Below are positions 9,841-18,749 of a stretch of 27,138 nt of DNA, piece after piece. The position numbers and the translations under genes were made by a program. The stretch is taken from positions 3,111,767-3,138,904 of the forward strand of contig BFEA01000085.1 of NCBI GenBank assembly GCA_003427395.1, in the 5' to 3' direction. Under the pieces are notes generated by a model. It made no database searches. It had not been told where the DNA came from and worked only from the letters and a program-made list of their open reading frames with translations. This DNA is from Chara braunii (taxonomy: Eukaryota; Streptophyta; Charophyceae; Charales; Characeae). Position 1 is the first letter of the stretch; every line of letters starts with the position of its first letter.

Positions 9841-9895
9841 GTGAGTGCAAATGTCACCAGTATGAATGTGACCTAAAGCGTCGTTGTTTTCTCAG
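9841..9895 (+). other. SMC5 intron 1, 55 nt
   Basis: It is bounded by GTGAGT and TTTTCTCAG, with a good branch-point candidate (TGACCTAA, about 9870) and a T-rich tract before the acceptor. At 55 nt it would be a very short intron for a plant-lineage gene, in sharp contrast to the apparently huge following one. Phase is preserved across it. Confidence 0.55.
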
Positions 9896-10073
9896 GGATG
9901 AGGAAAATTTTCGTCCAGGAAGTATTATGGAGGTGGAGTTGGAGAATTTCATGACATACACCAAAGTTCGATCCTCCCCAGCCCCACGATTAAACCTCGT
10001 GTTGGGACCCAATGGATCTGGAAAGAGCACCCTCGTCTGTGCCATCTGCCTTGGTCTCGCCGGTGATACAGCG
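9896..10073 (+). CDS. SMC5: SMC5 coding exon 2, Walker A ATPase motif
   Basis: This exon encodes the N-terminal half of the SMC5 ATPase head. The sequence shows RPGSIMEVELENFMTY, then LNLVLGPNGSGKST with the Walker A loop at 10005-10031, then VCAICLGLAG. NFMTY, the LGPNGSGKS loop and the VCAI helix distinguish SMC5 from SMC6, whose loop is usually GxNGSGKSA in a different context. SMC5 pairs with SMC6 and NSE subunits in homologous recombination, replication-fork rescue and chromosome segregation. The acceptor is TTTTCTCAG before 9896 and the donor GTACGT after 10073, leaving the protein at GDTA. The family continues here with a conserved LGRA...GAYVKRG stretch, which I cannot find in the window. 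The exon is intact, with no stops. Confidence 0.9.
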
Positions 10074-10575
10074 GTACGTGTTCCCTGCTTCTTTTGGCTC
10101 ACACACTCTCTCTCTCTCTCTCCCTCTCCTTGTCGTGGCCTCCTTCCTTGAGCTGATTACTTTGGTCACTCTCCTTGTGTCTTGTCTCTCTCTTTCTCTC
10201 TCTTTTTATTTTCTTTGAGCGTTGTATCTGTTCAAGCCCTCTTTCTTCCTTCACTCTCTCTTGTTTTTTTCCGGAGCATCTCAACTTCGCTCACCCTTTC
10301 TTTCTTCCTTCACTCTCTCTCTGCTTACACTTCTTCTACCCGAGCGATGTTTTTTTTTCTGATTTTTCTTTTTTAAATTTGTTGGACCTGTCTTTCTTTC
10401 CCCTTGTTTTCGCCTCTACATCTTTCTTACAAAACCCCTCCTCCTTTGCCATGCTGCCCTTAATTTTTTTGTTTTTGTTTTTGTGTTTTGGAAAGAGACC
10501 CCTAATCTTATCTATCAGCCGTCTCTTTCTCGTGTCCGCCTTTCTGCTGGCCACGCAATCCGTCTCTGCTTTTCC

Positions 10576-10639
<64 letters not shown>

Positions 10640-10786
10640 TGGTCCCTGTTCTCTGTCCATGAGACGTTTGCTTTGCTTTCTTGATCTCTCTATGCGTGAT
10701 TTTTATTTTTCTTTGGCCCTCTTGAGGAGGGTTTTAGGAGTTAGGACGTAAAATTCATGCGCCCTGTCTGAAATTTGAAATCTGTT

Positions 10787-10884
10787 GACGGCTGGGAGGG
10801 GGAGGGAGTACACTGTGAACCTAAGTAAGTAGCGTGACGGCTGGGAGGGGGAGGGATTACACTGGGAACCTAAGTAGCATAAAA
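10787..10884 (+). repeat. 49-bp tandem duplication
   Basis: GACGGCTGGGAGGGGGAGGG begins copies at 10787 and 10836. Both continue with TACACTG-GAACCTAAGTA and differ at a few positions. Confidence 0.93.
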
Positions 10885-10963
10885 TAACATCAGGAAGTCT
10901 CGAAAACGGTGAAAGGAACCCAGAGAAAGGGAGAGAGTGAGTGAGAAGCAGCGACATCCTAAT

Positions 10964-11010
10964 ATACCTTTCTCGGCCATTTGGCTGAGATCAAGTGTAG
11001 TATCTGTTCT
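10964..11010 (+). pseudogene. U2 snRNA 5' fragment (retro-copy or snRNA-headed SINE)
   Basis: Forty-seven nucleotides match the 5' end of plant-type U2 spliceosomal RNA, from ATACCTTTCTCGGCC through the branch-point-pairing segment GTGTAGTATCTGTTCT. I see two differences from the usual sequence (GGCCA and GGCTGAG, where U2 normally has T and A). Similarity stops abruptly at 11010. A short hairpin (CTGTTC-TGTT-GAACAG) and an A-rich tail (11020-11090) follow instead of stem-loops IIa-IV and the Sm site. The spacing and motifs of a plant snRNA promoter (USE plus TATA) are not seen upstream. Best read as a truncated pseudogene copied into the SMC5 intron, or the head of a snRNA-derived SINE. Confidence 0.85.
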
Positions 11011-11186
11011 GTTGAACAGAAAAGAACCACAAAAAAGAAACAAAAAGAAAGGTAAGAAAGGTAGAGGAAAAAGAAAAGCCCTGAAAAACCCGATGCAAGC
11101 AATCGGTTGGAACTTGGAAGGCTGATTGAGCAATCACCACATCAATGGATCATGGATTAAAAAAAACAGTTTTTTTTTTTTTTTTT

Positions 11187-11296
11187 TTTAAGGAGAATTC
11201 ACGATGGAAATCACGACCTGATAGAACTTCATATTTGGGAATTCTGATCAAACTCACGACCTGTTTACTAACAGTTATATGTGTGTACCATCAACT
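11187..11296 (-). repeat. tRNA-related SINE-like sequence with duplicated end
   Basis: On the minus strand GATGGTACACACATATAACTG (A-box-like) is followed by AGGTCGTGAGTTTGATCAG (B-box-like). A second, diverged GTCGTGA...GAATTC unit lies 45 bp upstream in + coordinates (about 11195-11220). The segment resembles the patch at 605-655. An A/T homopolymer (11160-11190) sits at its edge on the side expected for a SINE tail. Confidence 0.4.
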
Positions 11297-11560
11297 ATTT
11301 TCCTTTTTTTTTATTGTGTTCATCGGAGACGACATGGGCTGGGTATTTTTTATTTTGGGAAGAGTATGATATTGTATGTAGTGGGTCAGCGAGAGTAAAT
11401 CCATGCAGCAAGCTGAAAGCGTTAAACCCTTTTTTTTAATTTTCCTTTCCCAGTTCCCCCCCTCACTCAACCATCCCGCTCCCCACCCCACCTCCCCTCT
11501 GCCTTTTCCCTCACCGCCGCAAAATCCTTCTTTGGCGATTTATGTGCGGTTGATGGGATA

Positions 11561-12544
11561 TGTGAGGATTGAGCCCTCAAGTAGGGGCCTTGCCATGATG
11601 TACATGTTCTGGGCTAAGGCCCCAGCAAGCCTAGTGCCCTCCCTAAGTGAAGGCGGGCCAGCAAATCGATAAGAGCCCTCTGTGCAACATTTCACGAAGT
11701 GGGGTCCATACAGTTGCAGCACGCCAGTTGGTTGGAGTGCACCGAGTCTCGGATTTCAGCAAATGCTGAAAGCCCAGGGCCTCTGAGTTGGTTAGGCCCT
11801 GGGCATCTGAACGTGAGGCCGACAATGCATGCTGGGAAGAGAGGCTGAAAATGCCAAATGGAAATCGGCCCACTGTCTGAATCTGGCCGCAGGCCTTGAT
11901 GAAGGAGGCCAACTGCCTTACCCCGGGGCCCAACTGTATCGAGTTGGCTTCAGCCTCTGGGTCCCGGTCACAGGCTGAAGGGAGGCCGACCACACGCTGC
12001 ACTGGCATATAGGCAAGCAGGGCGAGGCAGCGGGGATCTTGGCCAATGCTGGCATATGCGGGCACGCTGCGCAGATGCAAGGGTNNNNNNNNNNNNNNNN
12101 NNNNNNNNNNNNNNNNNNNNNNNNNNNNNNNNNNNNNNNNNNNNNNNNNNNNNNNNNNNNNNNNNNNNNNNNNNNNNNNNNNNNNNNNNNNNNNNNNNNN
12201 NNNNNNNNNNNNNNNNNNNNNNNNNNNNNNNNNNNNNNNNNNNNNNNNNNNNNNNNNNNNNNNNNNNNNNNNNNNNNNNNNNNNNNNNNNNNNNNNNNNN
12301 NNNNNNNNNNNNNNNNNNNNNNNNNNNNNNNNNNNNNNNNNNNNNNNNNNNNNNNNNNNNNNNNNNNNNNNNNNNNNNNNNNNNNNNNNNNNNNNNNNNN
12401 NNNNNNNNNNNNNNNNNNNNNNNNNNNNNNNNNNNNNNNNNNNNNNNNNTCCATGTGCTATCTGCTTTGGCTTTGAATACTTGGACTTCAGTGTGATTTT
12501 GCATTCTGGATTTCTGTGCTTCGTCCATACTCATGTTCCTTGCA
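11561..12544 (+). repeat. 5' LTR of element 1 (contains assembly gap)
   Basis: It starts TGTGAGGATTGAGCCCTCAA, aligned with the 3' copy at 19391, and ends ...CCTTGCA three bases before the primer-binding site, giving the usual TG...CA borders. The nominal length is 984 bp, of which 365 are N. Positions 11561-12084 align to 19391-19915 at about 97 percent identity. U3/R/U5 limits cannot be placed because of the gap. Confidence 0.9.
12085..12449. other. Assembly gap, 365 N
   Basis: A run of N inside the 5' LTR, beginning directly after GCAGATGCAAGGGT. The 3' LTR breaks at exactly the same base (single N at 19916). Frames drawn across the gap are meaningless. Confidence 1.
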
Positions 12545-12547
12545 ATT

Positions 12548-12564
12548 TGGTATCGGAGCTGGTT
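12548..12564 (+). promoter_or_regulatory. Primer-binding site (initiator tRNA-Met type)
   Basis: TGGTATCGGAGCTGGTT begins three bases after the LTR end. It matches the complement of the 3' end of plant initiator tRNA-Met (TGGTATCAGAGC...) with one early mismatch. Minus-strand cDNA synthesis would start here. The related element 2 has TGGTATCAGAGCCGGTT at the same place. Confidence 0.85.
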
Positions 12565-13842
12565 AGATTGCCACTTACCTTTGGCACGCTGGCGTTATAC
12601 AGACTTGGTGCGTTGATGATGCTTCTTCGCAGTGGGTACTTGTGACGTCAGGCCACTATTGGTGCACGCCCTGGGTAGAGAGGGGTGCACCGGAAGGCTA
12701 CAGACGGCATATTAGCCGTGGTGACAGGCGGAATGTTTGATTGATGATGAGAGCATGCTGATGTGGCTTTGGACTAAGGTGGCACTGCATCGCGTTGTGG
12801 GTGGTACCGAGGTCATGACCGGTCATCAAATGCAACATTGGCTTAATTGGTGAGAAATCTGTGGTTGGGGGCAGCTATCTCCAAGTACGTCGTTCCCTTA
12901 CCTTATCTACTCTCTCAATCTCTTCTTACCGTGAGGAAGTGAGTCCAACTTGAGAGTCCTCTCTTTTGGTGAGGTGTCGTGAGCGCGCTACCTTGAGAGA
13001 CGACAATCTTCCCGGAAGCATACTGGAAGGAGAAAGGGCGGTGCCTCTGAAGGGCCCTGGTTGAAGCAGTTGGGTCACGGTCACCATGCCAACCCATAAG
13101 GAGTAGTGCACGCATGCGATGGCTGATGTCATGTTTGGCACTTGCTGCGCTGATAGAAGTTCCTCCGGGTATGCCAGCCCATGACAGACGCTTACCAGAC
13201 CGTCTATAAACATTTCTGGTTGGGAGTTCATTGTGATTCTGGCTGTGATCGTCGTCCTGACTGCGACGTTAAATAATTCCTGAAGAGATGGGGGCGCTCT
13301 ATAAATTCCTCCTGATAAGCCAGATCACATGGACAGGAAGGCTCGTCGCCGTACGAGGGTAAATAAGAGTGGTTGGGCTGGCTTGCTCGGTGACAACTTG
13401 GGCACAGGGGTGGGCCGATTCACACACGAAGACACTGCTCGCTCAATGATGCTGTTCGGTATGTTGGATGGAGGGGAGGGTAGGTTCTAATTGGTGCTCA
13501 ACTGTATACACAACCATACCCATCAATCATACATCTGCTACATTGTCTTTTTGTACCTTTGATTAGTTGGTGGACAGACTGCTAACACCTCACAGACAGA
13601 TTAGTGTAGGACTGTTGTATGCTACCATAGCCAGTTCTAANTAATGCTGCTGTAAGTGAACAAGTCAAAGTGCATTTAGACTATGTAGACAAACTGTGTG
13701 AATGTTGTAGACATGCCACTTGATCGGTATAGTAGGGTACTTGCCGGACATATCCATTTCTAGAAAACTAGGTGCCGGTCAGACACATGCTGCGGTAGGA
13801 TACCATTAGGGGATTCTAGTGCAGATAAAGTCTGCCTAACTC
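12565..13842 (+). other. Long 5' leader of element 1
   Basis: Nearly 1.3 kb lies between the primer-binding site and the gag ATG. It has no convincing sense-strand protein. Several blocks are conserved in the leader of element 2: CCTGGGTAGAGAGGGG (12670), GAAATCTGTGGTTGGGGGC (12854), CTTGAGAGTCCTCTC (12949), GGGCACAGGGGTGGG (about 13390). Antisense frames of 66-101 codons exist around 12915-13231; see findings. A single N at 13641 marks another assembly join. Confidence 0.7.
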
Positions 13843-15684
13843 ATGAGCAGATCAGACGTCGATGAGGAGAGAGTTGACGATGGTAGATTAACACGTGCAA
13901 GATCAAGTAGGATCCCATACGTGTTCAGGACCCTAGATGAGGGAGAAGAAAGACGGCTTCGTGCCGAACGTAGAGCCCGTGCTTTCGCAGCATCGAGAGA
14001 AGCAGCAAACCTTGCAGCTAGGGAACAGGCTGCAGCAGCAGCCAGGGCAGCAGCCATGACTTCTTCAGCAGCATCCTCCGCTGGAACTTCTGCTGCGCTC
14101 TCGTCTGGACCCCAGTTTGGAATGCCAACAGGGTCCACGAACACTTCCAATTCAACAGGTTCTAGACAATCTACAAGTCAAATGGCGGGCTCGCAGTACA
14201 GCCCGTTGACTCCTCGCGAAAGGGAGATGAGAGAGCTCCAGCAGGTCGAAAGGATTCGTGCACAGTTAGAGAAGGATCTGAAAGAGGCTACCGATAGAGA
14301 AAACGAGATAAAGAATAGAACAGCCAGGCTTGAAACGTTAGAGTCTGACAAGGCTGACTTGGAGGGCTTAGACGATTCAGGAATGAATGAGCCCATGAAA
14401 GTGTTGAGGAACAACATGCTGCTGCTGCATGCGCATGTGGACAGCAGATTGGACTTCATGCAGAGCACTTTGGACCAGATCCTGGACATCCTAACAAGGC
14501 CAGGATTTAGGCCACCAGCACAATTGTCGTTGCCGTTATCGGCGATGTCAGGCCCTTTTCCAGTTCAAGCTGGTTCACAACCAAGTGGTACATCTGCAGC
14601 AGCCGCACAGACTGTTGCGTTTTCTTCTTCGGGTCCGGCGGTGATTGCTACATCACCATCACCTGTTCAGCAATCTGGACAGCAGCAAGGTCAATGGTAC
14701 CCCAAGACCCCAATGAAACCGCCTCTTGCCTTCTCAGGCGAGAGGAAGGATGAAGAACTCAACACATGGTTGAGGACAGTCCCGGTTTGGGTAAAGGCCA
14801 AAAGGACCTTGCCTGAGGATGAAGTGGTAACTGCGGCGTCTTACCTAGAGGGTAAGGCAGCCAAATGGTTAGATGGAGTAGTTGTGAAGGTCGGGTACGG
14901 GTGACGCATGGCGGATTGGGCTAAGTCCTTGACTTTAGACCAATTCATGGAGATGGTAGAAGCTCGATGGCATGACCCACAGGAGGCTCAAAGGGCCACT
15001 GATGCCATTAATAAACTGGACCAACGCAAGTTCAGGTCAGTTAGGGAGCTTACGACTACCGTCGAAAGCCTGATCCTCGTCCCAGGCATCAACTACAGTG
15101 ACCAGTTCCTCTTAACCACGTTTGTTAGATGTCTACCTGAGAACATGAGGAACTTACTAGCCAGTGAGGCACGCACTGAGTACCACTCATTTGAGACATT
15201 GTCTAGGAAAGCCTTAGACTTAGAAGCCACGCTAGGCAATGCTCAATCCACCTCAGGGAATGACTCAAAGAAGAAGAAGAATCCTCAGGAGAAGGGGGCA
15301 AAGTTGATGATGGTTGAGTCTGATGGGACTCAAACTGAGATCGATGAGCTCTCTGACCTGATGGACTACTCAGAGTATGACGGCGAGGAGGTAGCTGAGG
15401 GTAGCACCCTCGCCGCGGTAGTAAAGACTAAGGCAGGTGGCCGAGGGAAGGGCCAACCTAGGAGTCAAGGGAAGGCCGCCTCCAATCAGTCCAAACAGGC
15501 TGAGTGGGTCAAGGTAGGTCTTGACCAGGACGTGTGGCGTGACCGCCGATCGCGTGGCGCTTGTATCAACTGCGGTGAATACGGACACACGCAGTGGAAA
15601 TGCCCGAACGCTAAGGTTATGCAAAAGGTTGCACCAAAGGTTGGGGCAACTATTTCCCAGGCTTCTAGCTCGGGAAACGCGTAG
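13843..15684 (+). pseudogene. gag: gag of element 1, interrupted by in-frame TGA
   Basis: This would encode the structural capsid polyprotein. The first 353 codons start at ATG 13843 with an Arg/Glu- and Ala-rich N-terminus and a coiled-coil-like segment (about residues 125-175). A Pro/Gln/Ser-rich linker follows, then FSGERKDEELNTWLRTV...AAKWLDGV, the start of the retrotransposon capsid domain. TGA at 14902 interrupts that domain. The same frame resumes at once (MADWAKSLTLDQFMEMVEAR...) and continues 258 codons. The nucleocapsid zinc knuckle CINCGEYGHTQWKC (CX2CX4HX4C) sits 219-232 residues after the second ATG and is intact. The stop is TAG at 15682. The TGA is most simply a nonsense mutation. 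Codon 612 or so is followed by pol in the -1 frame. Confidence 0.9.
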
Positions 15685-15713
15685 GGCCAGTGGAAGTGAT
15701 AGCGGCTTCTACT
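15672..15713 (+). promoter_or_regulatory. Predicted -1 ribosomal frameshift signal (gag-pol)
   Basis: G GGA AAC (15672-15678) is a canonical X XXY YYZ slippery heptamer and lies in the correct phase relative to gag (codons TCG GGA AAC GCG TAG). The gag stop is one codon downstream. After a 10-nt spacer, AGTGGAAG (15689-15696) can pair with CTTCTACT (15706-15713): eight pairs including one G-U, with a 9-nt loop. The -1 frame is open from 15669 straight into protease. GGGAAAC is a known retroviral frameshift heptamer. Function is predicted, not demonstrated; a pseudoknot was not assessed. Confidence 0.7.
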
Positions 15714-16493
15714 CAAGATGAAGTGGGAATGATACCCTCCTCACTTCATGACAAGGTCGAAGCTAACGACTCCTTAGCTACCCCGCAGACGCATCAAGAC
15801 CAAACTATGCTCTGCACGTTAGATGTGTCTGAGGCCTTAGAAGACTTAGAAGGCGAGTGGTCAAACAAGGACCCTCGTGAGTCTTGGGCGGCGCTAAAGA
15901 AGGGTCCTAGAGGGGAACATTTCGTTGTGGAAGTGGATGTAGGAGGCCGCAAATGTGGTGCCTTCATAGACACAGGCTCCACGCAAAATTACATAAGTCG
16001 GGACTGTTTGGAAAGGCTGCACCTACAGGATCGGGTACGGCACCTTAGTAGACCAATAGCATCTACTTTGGCCAACAAGGAGCGCATGATTGTCACAGAC
16101 TACCTCAAGGACGTAGTCTGTACCTTATCCTATGGAGGAGGTGAGCTTAACCATAAGATCTCGTTCTTGATTAGTAACGACTTGCCATTTGACATGTTGC
16201 TAGGCATGTACTACCTCGATATTGCTAAGCCCCAGTTTGACTGGGATAAGAAGGTGCTCAAACAGAGGTTGCCCGATGCTCGAACTGTCAGAATGACTAA
16301 GTTCAAGGCCAACAGTATTGTAGATACATATGGCTGCTTGTGTGCATCAGCGTTCTGCAATTATTACAAGCAAAACCAAGAGGAGGGTATGTACCTTGTT
16401 TATGTCTATGGGAAGGGGGAGGCCATTAAAACACCCCCAGAGATAGAATGCGTCGTTGCTAAGTTCCCTGATCTGTTCGAAGAGCCCACATGA
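15690..16493 (+). pseudogene. pol: pol N-terminus: aspartic protease of element 1
   Basis: There is no ATG at the start of this frame; it is open in the -1 register from 15669, consistent with translation by frameshifting from gag. The retropepsin motif FIDTGSTQNYIS places the catalytic Asp at 15969-15971. LLGMYYL (about 16200), the second conserved protease segment, follows. The region then runs through a linker to ECVVAKFPDLFEEPT, the usual lead-in to reverse transcriptase, where TGA (16491-16493) interrupts. The frame continues after the stop with VVDREVVHAIEI and on into RT without any shift, so the stop is a point mutation inside one pol frame. Confidence 0.9.
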
Positions 16494-17324
16494 GTTGTTG
16501 ATAGGGAAGTCGTCCACGCTATAGAAATCATTCCAAGGAGTAAGACCCCAAAGGGAAGGATCTATAGGATGACCCCTGCGGAGTTAGATGAACTTCGGAA
16601 GCAACTCAAGGAGCTGACAGAGAAGCGATGGATTTGGCCTAGTACTTCCCCTTACGGATCACCCGTGCTATTCGTACCGAAGAAGGGGGGTACTTCGAGG
16701 ATGTGCATTGATTATAGGGGCCTCAATGCCATCACTGTGAAAAACGCAGAGCCTCTACCTCGCATAGACGACCTATTGGATAGAGCGCAGGGATGCAAGT
16801 ACTATACGAAGATAGACTTGAAATCCGGGTATCATCAGATCGCTATAAGACCTGAGGACCAACACAAAACAACTTTTCAGACTAGATATGGTCTGTATGA
16901 GTTTGTAGTGATGCCTTTCGGTCTTTGTAATGCGTCGGGTACATTCCAGCACGCTATGAATTGGATCTTCCATGACCGTTTAGATAAGTTTGTCGTAGTC
17001 TATCTAGACGATATTCTGATCTTTAGTAAGTCTGCCGAGGAGCACGCACAACATGTTGAGACAGTTCTCTCACTCCTACGACAGCACAAGTATAAGGTCA
17101 ACTTAGAGAAGTGTGAATTCGGTCGCACTAGGATTCTATACTTGGGTCATGAAGTATCCGCGGAGGGAATTAGGCCGGAAGATGCGAAAGTGGCTAGTAT
17201 TCGAAACTGGCCACGACCTCAAACAATTACTGAGGTCAGATCTTTCTTAGGAATGTGTGGCTACTGTAGGAACTTCGTAAAGAACTATTCTACAATCGCC
17301 TCTCCTTTGACAGATCTAACTTGA
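16494..17324 (+). pseudogene. pol: pol: reverse transcriptase of element 1
   Basis: This is the RNA-dependent DNA polymerase domain, counted from ATG 16569. It shows YGSPVLFVPKKGG, then RMCIDYRGLN, then TKIDLKSGYHQI (first catalytic Asp), then PFGLCNASGTFQ. The catalytic box YLDD is at 17001-17012, followed by LGHEVSAEGI and FLGMCGYCRNF of the thumb. NASGTFQ replaces the more usual NAPATFQ. TGA at 17322 separates the thumb/connection (PLTDLT) from the RNase H region (LDTPWDWS), again with no change of frame. The polymerase motifs are intact; only the flanking stops break it. Confidence 0.95.
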
Positions 17325-18749
17325 CTTGACACACCGTGGGACTGGAGTAATGAGTGTGAGGGTGCTTTCAAGAGATTGAAGCATGCACTCATGAATCTCG
17401 AAGTTCTCATGGTTCCCGATCCGCAGAAGCCATTCATAGTGACCACTGACGCAAGCCAATACGACATCGGCGCAGTGCTGGCTCAACAGGATGGGAAAAA
17501 GTTGAGACCGATTGAGTATATGAGTAAGAAGATGCCATCGAAGAAAGAGTATATGAGTAAGAAGATGCCATCGAAGAAATTGGCTAAGTCCACCTACGAA
17601 AGGGAACTCTACGCTCTCTACAAGGCACTTGTCCATTGGAGACACTTCCTTTTGGGAAGATTCTTCTATCTGAGGGCTGATCATCAGACCCTCAAACGGA
17701 TCAAGACTCAACGGGCTCTTTCTGATGCACTCAAGCGATGGATTGAGCTCATAGACCAATATGACTTCAAGCTTGAGTACCTGAAGGGAGAGTACAACAA
17801 GGTTGCAGACGCGCTATCCCGTAGAGCAGACTACCTAGGTGCACTAGTTTCCAAATTTGGCGTATCTAACGAAGTAACTCAATCATTGGTGGGAACCTAT
17901 CAGGAAGACTCTATCACGATGGACATCATCCGCAAACTTCAGGCAAAAGACAAGGCCACAGAAAGTGTGTTTGTGATGGTGGATGGGCTTATCTATCTTG
18001 ATAATGATAAGGCTGGAGTAAAGAGATTGGTAGTTCCATCTAGTGAACAGTTGCGTAGTTTATTTTTAGGCGAATGTCATGACGCAACTGGGCACTTTGG
18101 CTACAAGAAGACGAGTGCTAACTTAGTACAGCGATTTTGGTGGCCCAGAATGCTAGATGACGCAAAGAAGTATGTTGAGACCTGTCAGGTCTGTCAGCGG
18201 GACAAGCCGCGAATTCCAGCACCGCTTGGGTTATTGAAGCCTTTACCCATTCCTGATGGTCCAGGATTGAGTGTTTCCATGGATTTCATGGACACCCTAG
18301 TGACCAGCAAGAGTGGTAAGAGGCACATTTTCGTCATCATTGATAGATTCACCAAGTACGCTACACTAATACCAATGTCAGAGACAGCCAGGACGGAGTA
18401 TGTCATCATGTTGTTCAAGGCCAACTGGGTAAGGGACTTTGGTTTACCAAAGACCATCATTAGTGACCGAGACGTCCGCTTCACAAGTGAACTGTGGAAG
18501 AAGACTGCAGAACAGATGGGCAGTCAACTTCAAACGACTTCAGGGAATCATCCCGAAGCCAACAGACAAGCTGGACAAATGAGCAGAGTGGTACAGCACT
18601 TGCTGCGGCATTACATCAAGCCCAGCCAAGATGATTGGGATGAGCAGTTGCCTCTCATCGCCAGCTTGTACAACAATGCTATTCATAGTAGTACCGGCGT
18701 TAGTCCTATAACCAGTTGCACTTGGGATGGAAGCCTAGATCAGCACTAG
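17325..18749 (+). pseudogene. pol: pol: RNase H and integrase core of element 1
   Basis: RNase H: TTDASQYDIGAVLAQ (Asp at 17448), ERELYALYKAL (Glu), DHQTL and NKVADALSRR. Integrase: an H2C2 zinc finger with HDATGH at 18078 and CQVC about 35 residues later, then the catalytic core. The first Asp is in VSMDFMD (18282-18284) and the second in ISDRDVRF (18465-18467). The third acidic residue, expected 36 positions on, is GGA glycine at 18573-18575 (RQAGQM in place of the usual GQTE). A 33-bp in-frame duplication adds 11 residues to RNase H. A 2-nt insertion near 18708 throws the frame off, and it closes at 18749. The integrase of this copy should be catalytically dead. Confidence 0.93.
17514..17579 (+). 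repeat. 33-bp in-frame tandem duplication within RNase H
   Basis: An 11-codon unit, EYMSKKMPSKK, is present twice, back to back and identical (17514-17546, 17547-17579). Most family members have one copy, so this is a recent replication slip or an assembly duplication. The reading frame is kept. Confidence 0.95.

Larger units (their letters stand above)
10074..11560 (+). other. SMC5 intron, 5' part
   Basis: This is mostly pyrimidine-rich sequence with CT microsatellites at 10104-10124 and 10577-10640, a 49-bp duplication, a U2 snRNA fragment and tRNA-like pieces (listed separately). The 169-codon frame across 10175-10684 encodes a Ser/Leu/Phe-rich peptide that follows directly from the CT composition and is not a gene. 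Confidence 0.6.

Noticed and set aside
10175-10684. 169-codon frame in the SMC5 intron
   Set aside because: It runs through CT microsatellites and encodes Ser/Leu/Phe repeats; it lies between the SMC5 donor and the U2 fragment with no motif.
14902-17324. UGA recoding (selenocysteine or reassigned stop) in gag-pol
   Set aside because: The host SMC5 exons and the gag/pol ends use ordinary stops, there is no SECIS-like element I can see, and the element shows other clear decay (indels, lost active-site residue).
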